In this document: piece after piece, positions 22,889 through 33,708 of the stretch
Layout of the letters: every line of letters starts with the position of its first letter
How positions within the stretch are numbered: position 1 is the stretch's first letter
Assembly (NCBI GenBank): GCA_022661535.1
Contig: JAKULF010000006.1
Span: forward strand, 3,715,001 to 3,779,000
Length of the DNA: 64,000 nt
Direction of reading: 5' to 3'
From: Eutypa lata
Lineage: Eukaryota; Ascomycota; Sordariomycetes; Xylariales; Diatrypaceae
Translations under genes and position numbers: made by a program
Notes under the pieces: model-generated
Told to the model about the DNA's origin: nothing
Database searches by the model: none
The model's input: the letters and a program-made list of their open reading frames with translations, nothing else

Positions 22889-23781
22889 ATCGAGGGACTA
22901 CTCAGTGCACTTGATATAACTGACCCAGAGAACCTAAATGTGGTGCTTGTATTCGCAATCCAAACCGACCGGAGGGAGCTTGCTTCAAGGTTAATCGATG
23001 ATATGGTACACCCAGTTTCCGGAGAATCGTTGATGGTAGTTTTAAAGCAACGCGATCTTGGATTATTACGTGCCCTCCTCAATGCGGGAACAATTCTTGA
23101 ATATTGGGACTCCGAGGAAGCGATTAAATTGGCCGTAGAGTGGGGGGACAGACAGGTTGTCCTAGATATACTGGAGGCTACTGCCACCCGTTATTACGGG
23201 AGTCAGCAAGCTATACCGGCGCTCATTTCAGCTATTAGGCGTAAGGACAAAGATATGGTGGATCTTCTCCTTGAATTCGGGGTCGACATTAACTTCAAAA
23301 ATAAAAGACGAGAAGATTCTGCATTAAACGAAGCAGTACGTACAGGTGATATCAACTGGATCGAATATATTCTAGAGCAGGGGCCGGACCCTCACAATCC
23401 GTCGGCTTTCATGAGCGCAATGCAAGATAAAAGAGTATTCGAGCAGCTACTTCGGAAACATGTCGTTAGATATCCCAAGGGCCCTCGAGACTGGGGAAGC
23501 GGCATATTTAAGGAAATCATGGACCGAGGTGCTTACAATACCTTCAAGCAAAGACTAGAAAGGGGCGCCAGTCCGCTTTACTCTAGTTCTGACAATGCAT
23601 TCGCCTACGCAATAACCCATTCGCACAAGATCGGATGTAAATACGTCGAACTACTATTACATTGGAAGGAGAAGACAAATTGCAGCCCAGAGACAATTGT
23701 TGCAGCGGACTGCATTAATTTCTCGGGACTCAAGGAAAAGAGAAGAACGGCCTTCGAGGTTGCTATCGGAATTAACTATCG

Positions 23782-23786
23782 CCTTA
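23782..23786. repeat. Target site duplication, left copy (CCTTA)
   Basis: CCTTA immediately precedes the left LTR. The right copy at 31090-31094 is CCCTA, one transition different. Confidence 0.75.
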
Positions 23787-23960
23787 TATCACGAACAAGC
23801 TAATTTAAGAACAAAGTATAAGTTATTGCAAATAATAATAATTATTTAAAATATTTTAAAACTTAAAATAAATAATTAAAAAAATTTATATATAATATAA
23901 AAATACCGAATATAAAATTATTTTATTTCGAAAACTTAATAAATAACTTTAATTATAATA
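23787..23960 (-). repeat. Left LTR (3' LTR of the minus-oriented element)
   Basis: 174 bp, beginning TATCACGAACAAGC (TG-to-TA at the end dinucleotide) and ending in ATTATAATA. It aligns without gaps to 30916-31089 when C-to-T and G-to-A differences are allowed. Its first about 25 bases keep several C residues; the rest is saturated. Confidence 0.85.
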
Positions 23961-26900
23961 TATTTTTTAAATTAAAGCATTTTATAATATTTTTAATTTA
24001 ACGAATTATAATTTCTTTATTTTAATAAATACATTTTTTAATTTTTAAAACATTTTTCGTAATTTATAATATTTTAATTAAAACTTAAATAATTATATTT
24101 TTAAAATAAAATTATTTAAATATAAAAAATTATATTTAATTATAAATATAATAATATTTTTATTATTTTTTTTAAATATAAAATTTATATTAAATTTTAT
24201 ATTTTATTTAATTAAAAATTATATATATTTTTTTTTAAATACGAATAAATAAAAATATAAATTATTATTTAAATATTTAAATTATAAAAATTACTTATTT
24301 TATTATTATTATTATTTTTTTTTAATATTATTATAACTTTTATATATATATTTTTAAATTATAACGCTTATAAAATAATAAATTAATATATTTATAATAA
24401 ATAAAAATAATAATAATAATAATAAAATATTTTTTCGTTTTTCGTACATTATTAAAGTCGTTTAAATAATTAATATAACGTATATTTACGTCGTATATAT
24501 TAATATTATCGCGTTTTTTTTATTTTTATCTTTACCTTTACTTTTATTTTCGTTACATTTGCTTAATCGTAAGCTGCGTTTAATAACGTTTATTATATAA
24601 CGTATTTCGTATTTAAAATATATTTATAATGCATTTATCGATTAATTTAATAATTAATGTTTAAAAACTTTAAGTTACGATTATCGTTATTAAAATTATT
24701 TATTTAAACATTTTTATTAATAAATATAAATTTATTTTTTTATTTATTATTAATTTTATATTTAATTAATATTTTTAATTTTTTCGATTATATTTATTAT
24801 ATCGTTTATATATTTATCGTTTTTTTAATAATTAATTGTTTTAATTTTAATTAAATAAATTATTTTAATTTACTTTTATTATATTTATATATTAACGTTT
24901 ATTTAAAAGTTATTATTTTAATTTATCGTTATTTTTAACTTTTTTTTAAATTTAATAAATATAAAAACGAAAAAAAAAATAAAAAAAATAATAACGATAA
25001 CGAAAATAAAAACGAAATTAACTTTAATTAAAACGAAATTAACTTTTTATTTTCGAAAATTAATAATAATAATAATTTCGATAATAATAATAATATTAAT
25101 AATAATAATAACGATAATAAAATTAATATAATTTATATTTTCGTAAAAGTTTTATAAGTTTATATAATTAATTAAATATTTTTAACGTTTAAAAACTTTA
25201 ACTTAAATATTCGTTTTTATTATTATTTTTAAAACTTTAATCTTTTAATACTTTTATTATTATTTTTAATAAATTTATATATTTAATAAATTTTAACTTT
25301 TAAGTTTAAATTAACGTATTTTATATTAAATTTGAAATTATTTATTTTATTTCGTATTTTTTAAAATAATTTATTATATATTTTAAAAGTTAAAAAACGC
25401 TTTAAAATATTTAAATTTTTATTTATTAAATGCTTTAATTAATTTATTAATAAACATTTATTTCGTTAATAAATAAATAACTTAAAAAGTTTTTTTTTTT
25501 TTATTTAAATTATATATTTTAAATATTTATATAATAAAGTTTCGTATTTATTTTTTTAATTTATTTAATAATTAACTTTATTATTTATTAATTATTATAA
25601 AAAATCTTTTATATATTTTTTAATTTAAATTAAAAATTTCGAAATAAACGCTTTAAAATAATAATTTCTTTAATTATATATTTAAAAATAAATATCTTTA
25701 CTTTTATAATAAATATAATAATTATATTTTAACGAATTACTTTTTATATTATAAATCTTTTAAATAAAAACATTAAATATTTTTATAAAAATCGTTTAAT
25801 TTTTTTATTATTTATAAAAAAAGCATTTTTTATTATTAATAATGTTTATATTTCTTTAAGTTTATTTTTATAAACGATATTTAAATATTTAATTATATAT
25901 AATTATTTAATTATTTTATTTATTATTTTTAAATATTTTAAAAATAAATTTATAAAGAATTTTAATAAATTAAATATTATAAACGTTATATTTAATTTTA
26001 TTATAATCGCGATATATAATATTAAATTAATTTATTTTTAATATTCTTTAATTTTTTATTTTAAAGTTTAATTAAATTTTTTTTAACGAATTTAATTTTA
26101 AAAATATTATTACTTTTTAAATATTATTAATTAAATTAAAATAAATAATTATTTTTTTTATATATAAATTATAAAAAAAATAAATTTTACGTATTTTATA
26201 ATTTTTAATAATTTTAATATTTAAAAATTAATTTATTAAGTTTTAATTTTTTAATTCGTAAATTAACTTAAAATATCTTTTAAGCTTTTAAGCTTTTACT
26301 TTATATTTTTTATTATATAAAATTAAAATATCGTTTATAAAAAATATAAAAAGAATTATACGTTATTCGTTATAAAATAAATACGGCTTTTTTATTAATA
26401 AAATAAGCTTCGTTTTTAATAAAATTAATTTAAACTTTTTATATTATAATAATAATAAATTTTTAAAATTATAAAATGTTTTTTTAACTTTTAATAAAGT
26501 TTTTAATTTTTTAAAGTTATTTAAATACTTATAAATTATAAATACGTTTTCGTTTTTTATTATATTAAAAAACGTTATTTTAATATTATATTAATCGATT
26601 TTTAAATCGAACTTTATTATTATAATTATAATAACTTTAAAAATTTTAATTATAAACGTAATAACGTAAATTATTATAAATAAATCTTTTTTTTATAAAT
26701 CTTTTTACATTATAAACCTTAATTTATAACGCTTTAAATAATTATTTTTATTAAATTTATAATTAAATATTTACTTTAACGAAATTAAGCGATTTTTTAT
26801 TTTTAAACGATTTATTTCTTTAAATATACTTTTATTAATTATAAATTTTATTTTTAAATATACGTTTTTATTAAATCTTTTATTTAAAAAGTAATTAATT

Positions 26901-29900
26901 AAATTTCTTTATATTTTAAAAAATTTAAATAATTCGTTTTTATATAACTTTTTTTATTTAAAATTATAAACAATTAAATAATATATTTTTAAAAAATCGT
27001 TATTATAATTATAACGTAAAAAATAATTAATTTCTTTTTTATTTTTCTTAAAACGTTTTTTAAAATAAAAAAGTTTAAAAATAATTCTTTTTTTTTATTT
27101 ATAATTTCGAAAATTATTATATTTTTATAAATATTAATAAAACGCATTTAATATATTTTATTAACTTTTTTTATAACGAAGTTATTTATTATATAATTAC
27201 TTTATTTCGTTTAATAAAATTCGCTTAAGTTAACTTTCGCTTAAAATAATCGAAATTTAATACTTTAACGTATAATTAATTCGTAATTTATATATAAACG
27301 TTATTTAATATTTTTTATAATCGTTTAAATTATTTTCGTTATTCGAAATTAATTTTCGTAATTTTTATTATAAATGAAAAATCTTTTTATAATATTTATA
27401 ACGTTTTTTATTATAATAATAATATCGTTAATATTTTTTTTTATTAAAAATAAAACCTTTTATTTTAATTATTTATTAAATATTTAAATCGTTATTAACT
27501 TTATAAAATTCGTTTATTTTAATACTTTTTAAAATCTCTTTATTATTTATTAAATTCGCGCTTTATAATAAAAAATTAATATTAAACTTTTCGTTTATTA
27601 TTAAAATTATTTACTTTTTTTTATTTAAAGTTAAAGTTTTTTTAAAATTTTAAAATTTTATTACTTTTTAATTTTTTATTAAAGTAAACTTTTTTACTTT
27701 TAAATTTAAGGTTTTTAATTAACTTTTTAAAAAATTTAAATCTTTTTAATTTTATAAAATTAATTTAAAAGTAAATAAAATATATTTTTTTTTATAATTT
27801 TATATATTTAATAAATTAAAAATATATAACTTTATTATTTATTTTTTAAATATATAAAAAACTTAAATAAACTTTATAAAAATAAATATAAAAATCGCTT
27901 TTTTCGTTTTTATTTTTTTTTATAAAAAAGCTTTTTATTAAAACGTTCGTTACGCGTAATAATTACTTTATTTAAATTAAAAACTTAAATTTTATAAAAA
28001 TTAATTATAACGTAATTTATTAAATAACTTATATACGTTTTAAATATTATTTTAAATATTTTTCGATTTTTATAAGCTTTTTAATTCTTTATTAATAAAT
28101 ACGCTTTATATTTATATACGTATATTAATTTAAAATTAAATTAAAAATTAATAATTAACTTTTTAAAAATCTTTAAATTATATTATTAAAAATAATTTTT
28201 AAATTAATTTTTAAATATTTTATTAAAACTTTTAAAATTATATATTAAATTAAAACTTATATTATATAATTAAATCGCTTTATATTAAATTATTTTAAAT
28301 TAAAGCTTTTATAAAAAGTTTATATCGTTTATTATAATAATATATTTAAAAATAAATACGCTTTTAATACGCTTTTTACTTTTTATAAACTTTTTCGTAT
28401 ATAAAAATAATATTTCGATTTTTATTTCTTTAATTTTAACTTAATATTAAAACTTAATAAACTTTTTAATATTAATCGTATTAATATTATTATTTTATTT
28501 AATTTTATAAATATAAAATCGCTTTTTTTTTATATATTTAATTTTCGAAATTTTATAAAGTTTTTATAACGACTTTTTCTTTTTTATTTATAATTAAATA
28601 TTTATAAAACGTTTTATTATATTCGTTTTTAATTATTAATAATTATTTAATTTAATTATATTTTAAAAAATAATTAAATTAATTTTAATATATACGTTAA
28701 AAAAGCTTAAATAATTTATTTTTTAATAATCTTTTTAATATTATTTTAATAATATATATATAAGCATAATATTTATATTTTAATCGTATTATATTATTAA
28801 TTTTAACGTTTTAAATATATTTAATAAATACTTTAAAAGCTTTAAAGCTTAAATGCTTAACTTTTTTATATTATAACTTTTTTAAATCTTTTTAAAAATA
28901 TAAATAATTTATTAAAAACTTTTACGCTTTTAATTTTTATTTAAATTATAATATAAAAAACATTATAATACTTATTAAATTTACGAAATTTTTAATTAAA
29001 ACGCTTAAATAATTAATAATTACTTTAAATTTAAAGAAAATTAAATTACTTTAACTTTTAAGTTTAATAATAATATAATTATTATTTATATTACTTATTT
29101 TTAAAAAAAACGTTAAATTTATAATATTAAATATTTTTTTTCTTTAAATAAACTTTTAATATAATATTAAAATAAAACCTTTTTATTATTATTATATTTT
29201 TTAAAATTAAATTAAAATATTTTTTTTTAAAATCGTTAAAAAAATACTTTTAATTATTTAAATATTAAATTTTAAAATTAAAAACGAAGTAATATTTACT
29301 TTTACGATTTCTTTATTAATAACTTTATAATATATATTTAAAACGATTAAGTTTTTATTATTAATTAAATATATAACATCGTAATTATTTATTAAAGTAA
29401 AGTTTATAAAAAAATACTTTTCGAAAAAAAACGTAAAATATATTTTAAAAACGCTTTAATTTAATAAAATAAAATCGATTATAATTATTAAAATATTTTA
29501 ACTTTTTAAAGGCTTTTATAAAAAAGCTTTTTTAAGTTTATTTATAACGTTTAATAAGCTTTATTTAATTAATTAAACTCGTAAATCTTTATATTATAAA
29601 AACTTAAGCTTTTTAAAAATATTTTTATAACGATTATTTTTTATATTTAAAATAATCTTTTTAATAAACTTTTCGATAATCGTTATTTTAAATATATTAT
29701 AATTTATAAGTTTATAAAAATACTTTATATTATATATAAATAAATAAAAACACTTGTAATTATTATTTTAATAATTTTTTAATTTTTTTAATTTAAATTT
29801 AAAAAAGTTTTTTAATAAAAGTAAATTTCTTTTTAAAATAATAAAGATTTTTAACTTATTTATTAACGCGTTTATACGATTTTCATTAAGCATTATATAA

Positions 29901-30915
29901 AAAAAATTATCGTAATACTTTAAAAAGCAAATTTTTTTACTTTAAATATTCTTTTTAATAATCTTTTAAAGCTTAATATTCGCTTATAAATTAATTATTT
30001 TAAAATTAAACGCTTTTAAAAAAATCTTTATAACGATTACTTTTTTAACTTTTAAAACCTTATAAATTTAAATATTATAAAACGCTTTTAATTAATTATA
30101 ATATTAATGCTTCGATTTAATATTACTTTATTTAACTTAAATAAAAACTTCGTTATAACGTTAAATAACTACGATTTTAATATTTATTTTCGTAAATTTA
30201 TAATATAATTTAATTTTCTTTATTAATCTTTAAATAATAAAATCTTATTTTATTATTAACTTTATTTAAATATTTATTAAAATCGTTTTTTTATTAATTT
30301 ATTAATTTATTTTCGAAAAGTTATAAGCTTTAAAAACATTTAAAAACGCTTAAGTTATTAAAATAAAAATCTTTTAAGTTTTCTTTTATATTCGATATTA
30401 AGTTTATTATTTAATTTCGTTTTTTAAAACGATTTATTATCTTTTTATTTAAATAAAAGCTTTTTTTAATTTTTAAAAATAATAATATACGTTTTATTTT
30501 TTTATTTTTAATATTTAATACGAAACTTTTTAAACGTAAAGTTATATAATTAAAATAAATAAATTTTTAATTTTTTATTATTTTTAAAATCGACGTAAAA
30601 TTAAATTTAAATTATATTAACGCAATATTATAATTAATTATATTAACGAAAAAAAGTTTTTTAATTTATTATTATAACGTTTATTAAAAAAGTTATATAA
30701 TTAATATTTAAAAAAGTTATATTATAAAATAATCGTATAAAGCGTAATAAATTATTATTAAATATTTTATTAAAAATAAAATATAATAATAATATAAATA
30801 AAAATATAATAAATTAAATATATATATAGTTAATCTTACGTAATAATCGATATATTAATAAAATATCATATAATATAATAAAATTAAAGCCGATTTAAAG
30901 CGCCGGGCTTATAAC

Positions 30916-31089
30916 TATTACGAATAAGTTAATTTAAAAGCAAGGTATAAGTTATTGCAAATAATGATAATTATCTAGGATGCTTTAGAACTTAAGATAA
31001 GTAGCTAGAAAGATCTATATATAATACAAAAGCACCGGATATAGGATTATCCTGCTCCGGGAGCTTAATAAGCAGCTCTGACTGCAACA
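30916..31089 (-). repeat. Right LTR (5' LTR of the minus-oriented element)
   Basis: 174 bp, beginning TATTACGAATAAG and ending in GACTGCAACA. From about 30960 onward it is close to normal base composition, so it preserves the ancestral LTR sequence and serves to identify relatives. The minus-strand reading starts TGTTGCAGTC. Confidence 0.85.
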
Positions 31090-31094
31090 CCCTA
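31090..31094. repeat. Target site duplication, right copy (CCCTA)
   Basis: CCCTA directly follows the right LTR and resumes the ankyrin codons in frame (CCT ACG ATT AAC). Confidence 0.75.
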
Positions 31095-31615
31095 CGATTA
31101 ACATATTTCTCAGACATGGAGCGAACGTCAACTTCCCTGCTGTACTCCGGCGTACCCGCACACCTTTGCAAGCAGCGGTAGAGCATGGGGATAGTGAAAT
31201 TGTCAAATTACTTCTTTCCTGTGGTGCAGATGTCAATGGGATAGCTGCGCGGATGACAGGAGCCACCGCTTTACAGCTTGCTGTAATAGCGGGAAACATT
31301 CCCTTATGTCAGTTGCTAATGGAAAATGGAGCAGACCTACATGCTCCTGCCGCCAGAATAGATGGTAGGATGCCTCTAGAAGGCGCCGCTGAACATGGCC
31401 GCCTAGATATGGTAGCTTTCCTTCTAGCTGCGGGTGCCGGACACAGAGGTGAAGACAAGGAACAGTTCGAAAGGGCGATTTCCTTCGCAAATGCGGAAGG
31501 GTACAGTCATATCGCGGACATGTTGACTCGGTACCTCGAAGATGGAAAGGTTCACGTGGCGTCGAGGTTACCACTCGAGGAGTACATTGATTTCAATGGA
31601 ATGGTGGAGGACTGA

Positions 31616-32433
31616 GCTAGGGCGTTGAGTGCATCATGGTTGGTTCTTGTTCTGATAGTAGGTTTTACATATTTGAATACACGGTTTGAAAAGTTCTTTC
31701 TTACTTAAAGGGATATCTTAGGTACACATATAACCTTTCAAGTGCTCGTTTTAATTTATATACAATTATAATTAGTCATATACGTCCTAACTATGTATGT
31801 GTTGTATACTCGAACAGAGGTAGGATCGCGTATCGCAGGACGTTATACGAGTAATGCTAGCTATGACGGCACTGAAAGGATGGCGGCGCCTCTACGAATC
31901 TCCACGAGAAGGTGAATATATTAAGCTGTAGAAGGAATCGAATCTAGGTATGTAGGTCCGTGACAAAATGTCCCTTTTGTAGTACAAAAATGTGTGCCTT
32001 GTTATGGTAACTATTTACCCCTTAGGAATCTATCCTATCTCTAGAGTGATATCTACCTATTGTGCTTCTATTATAGGTACATACATATAGACCTGTCAGG
32101 CACCTGCCGCGACACTAGCCATTGATTGGTTCTGTTGTGCTTAAATATACCGCAGTCTTTTTTTTTTAAAGACGGCCCAAAGCCAAAATCCGGGGAAGGT
32201 CTTTTTGAACCCGACTATTGGTTGTAATTTATCCACTGGCCCACTTACCTCTGAAAACTAGACAGACTACCAAATCAATTATCAAAGATAATTTTTAGCT
32301 TTGGGCCATCTTCGAGGAGAACAAACTACGATACAACAGCCCCTCACCACCATTACTCAATTGACATTTAGTCAAATACCATTTCTATTTCGACAAATCT
32401 AGGACAAGGAATCAATCAATCGAATAGATCATC
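31616..32433. other. Intergenic between ankyrin and F-box-like genes
   Basis: No gene seen. A T-run near 32158-32168 and a CAAT/TC-rich leader before 32434 are the only notable features. Confidence 0.5.
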
Positions 32434-33708
32434 ATGGCACCTCTCTTTGCGCCACCATTCCGATTTCTTGATCTTCCCCGTGAGATACGCGACAAGATTT
32501 ACCGTATCTTACTATGCTCCTTCGCTTCCCCCCCAGAGGATGTATACTTGTCCCACATGATAGAACGACTTTACAATTTCGTGGAGATCGGGCTCTCTGT
32601 GGAGACTTCCATACTACGCACCTGCAAAGATGTTTACTACGAGGCCTACGATGTGATGATCAAGACGAATCGATTTGTTCATGTCAAATCAACTGGTGGA
32701 ATCCCTCTTGTCTACATGGTCAACTGTCGAGAGATCCCCGTTGTAACAGCGCACGTTGAGCACATCAAGAAATTTAATGGATACGTCCTTGATGTGTCTA
32801 TGGGTTCGCAAATGCGAATAGCGTCACCCGTCGTTTCTGAAGGCACCGCTGATATATATTCGATATCGCCAGTCAGCTTCGTTATCCTCTACCGGGAGCT
32901 GGACAGTCTGTGCAAGGCTATTGCCGATTGCGATCTGCTTGTTCCCGGCTTCCGACCTAATATAGCCCTGTCCATCAATGTCGGCTCACTCCTGACCGAG
33001 AAACAAACGCCCCGCAATAACTCATTCAGAGATTTCTTCTCTGAAGCCACACAGAAAGACCTACTACGCCCATTCCGAGACAACTTTCGTGGACTCCAGA
33101 ATGTAAAGATTAGCGGTGCTGTATCTCGCGACGTCGCCAACGCCACTCGGGAAGAGATGGCTCTAGCTGCGCAGATAGACGGAAAGAAGCTTTTAGAAGA
33201 TACTCGTGCTGCGAAGGAGAGCGGCAACACCTGCTTTCAAAACCATCTCTATGAACCGGCCTGCAACATTTGGCAAAACACTATCAAAAGGATTGAGGAT
33301 GCCCACAGAAGCAGCGCTTGGGAAGGTATCACTAAGGAAGGGGGTCGTGCCTTAGTCAGCAGCATAGCGGAGATATACTTCGTCCTCCTGCTTAATGCTG
33401 TACGAGGTGAACTCAGGCGTATGGAGGTTGACGGGAAAGATGTTCGCTTCGCCGCTATAATGGCTGGCAGTTCTCTTGATCGGGCCTGGATATCACTGGG
33501 TAAGGATTACTGGGCTCCCAACTTCACGTATAAGCCTTCAGATGCCCTAAAGGCCAAACTACTGTACAGAAATTCGATGTTCTGCAGCAACGAAGGTGTC
33601 CATCAAGAAGCCTTGGCTCATATCGACGACGCGCTTCAATTGGCCCCAAATGATCCTCTCCTTGTCAAGCAGAAGCGACATATTATTGAGGGGCTTTTTA
33701 TGCAATAG
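32434..33708 (+). CDS. F-box-like / TPR-like hypothetical protein
   Basis: A single-exon, 424-aa protein with an ATG in context ATCATCATGGCA. The N-terminus FRFLDLPREIRDKIYRILL is the F-box-like/2EXR-type motif common at the start of fungal hypothetical proteins. The middle (residues 60-200) is typical of that group (ILRTCKDVYYEAYDVMI). The C-terminal half has helical pairs spaced like TPR units: AAKESGNTCFQNHLYEPACN, ALVSSIAEIYFVLLLNAV, and LLYRNSMFCSNEGVHQEALA with HIDDALQLAPNDP. It may be a substrate adaptor of an SCF-type ligase or a scaffold; no partner is visible. The frame is intact although the gene lies between two transposon relics. Confidence 0.8.
   Translation: MAPLFAPPFRFLDLPREIRDKIYRILLCSFASPPEDVYLSHMIERLYNFVEIGLSVETSILRTCKDVYYEAYDVMIKTNRFVHVKSTGGIPLVYMVNCREIPVVTAHVEHIKKFNGYVLDVSMGSQMRIASPVVSEGTADIYSISPVSFVILYRELDSLCKAIADCDLLVPGFRPNIALSINVGSLLTEKQTPRNNSFRDFFSEATQKDLLRPFRDNFRGLQNVKISGAVSRDVANATREEMALAAQIDGKKLLEDTRAAKESGNTCFQNHLYEPACNIWQNTIKRIEDAHRSSAWEGITKEGGRALVSSIAEIYFVLLLNAVRGELRRMEVDGKDVRFAAIMAGSSLDRAWISLGKDYWAPNFTYKPSDALKAKLLYRNSMFCSNEGVHQEALAHIDDALQLAPNDPLLVKQKRHIIEGLFMQ

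Larger units (their letters stand above)
23787..31089 (-). mobile_element. Ty1/Copia LTR retrotransposon, RIP-saturated
   Basis: A 7,303-bp element with 174-bp LTRs at both ends, inserted in an ankyrin-repeat gene. The interior is almost only A and T; remaining C is mostly in CG, and TG/CA steps are rare, as expected after repeat-induced point mutation. Orientation is inferred as minus. On that strand 26330-26341 reads F-I-N-D-I-L-I-L-Y (FVDD with G-to-A changes), and 26216-26260 reads Y-E-L-K-N-stop-N-L-I-N-stop-F-L-N-I in the same frame, the spacing and pattern of Copia reverse transcriptase (YVDD then YELKDLG..WFLGI). A purine run abuts the left LTR (polypurine-tract-like) and a GC-rich leader (30901-30915) abuts the right LTR. 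No open gene survives. Confidence 0.88.
21093..31615 (+). pseudogene. Clr5-domain ankyrin-repeat protein, split by a Copia retrotransposon
   Basis: Exons 21093-21235, 21293-21507, then 21558-23786 and, after the inserted element, 31095-31615. Introns are 57 bp (GTATGT...CAG) and 50 bp (GTACTA...CAG). The N-terminus is a Clr5 domain (LWEFHKPELIELYS, VMKHMEEKHGF, NQYHKYLVMKWKLRKN, residues about 8-60). Ankyrin repeats follow, e.g. YTPLHRAIELGHREVIRVLL with SHGAEVN, and after the element TPLQAAVEHGDSEIVKLLLS with CGADVN. With the element and one target copy removed the frame is continuous to the TGA at 31613-31615, giving about 1,035 aa. One further lesion, TAG at 22886-22888, lies in that frame. 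Clr5-ankyrin proteins form large variable families in filamentous fungi with unknown roles; ankyrin repeats bind proteins. The present gene cannot make a full-length product. Confidence 0.85.

Noticed and set aside
23787..31089. The AT island as a centromere core, mitochondrial insertion or giant intron
   Set aside because: It has matching 174-bp ends, a target duplication and a Copia RT motif, which fits a RIPped retroelement better.
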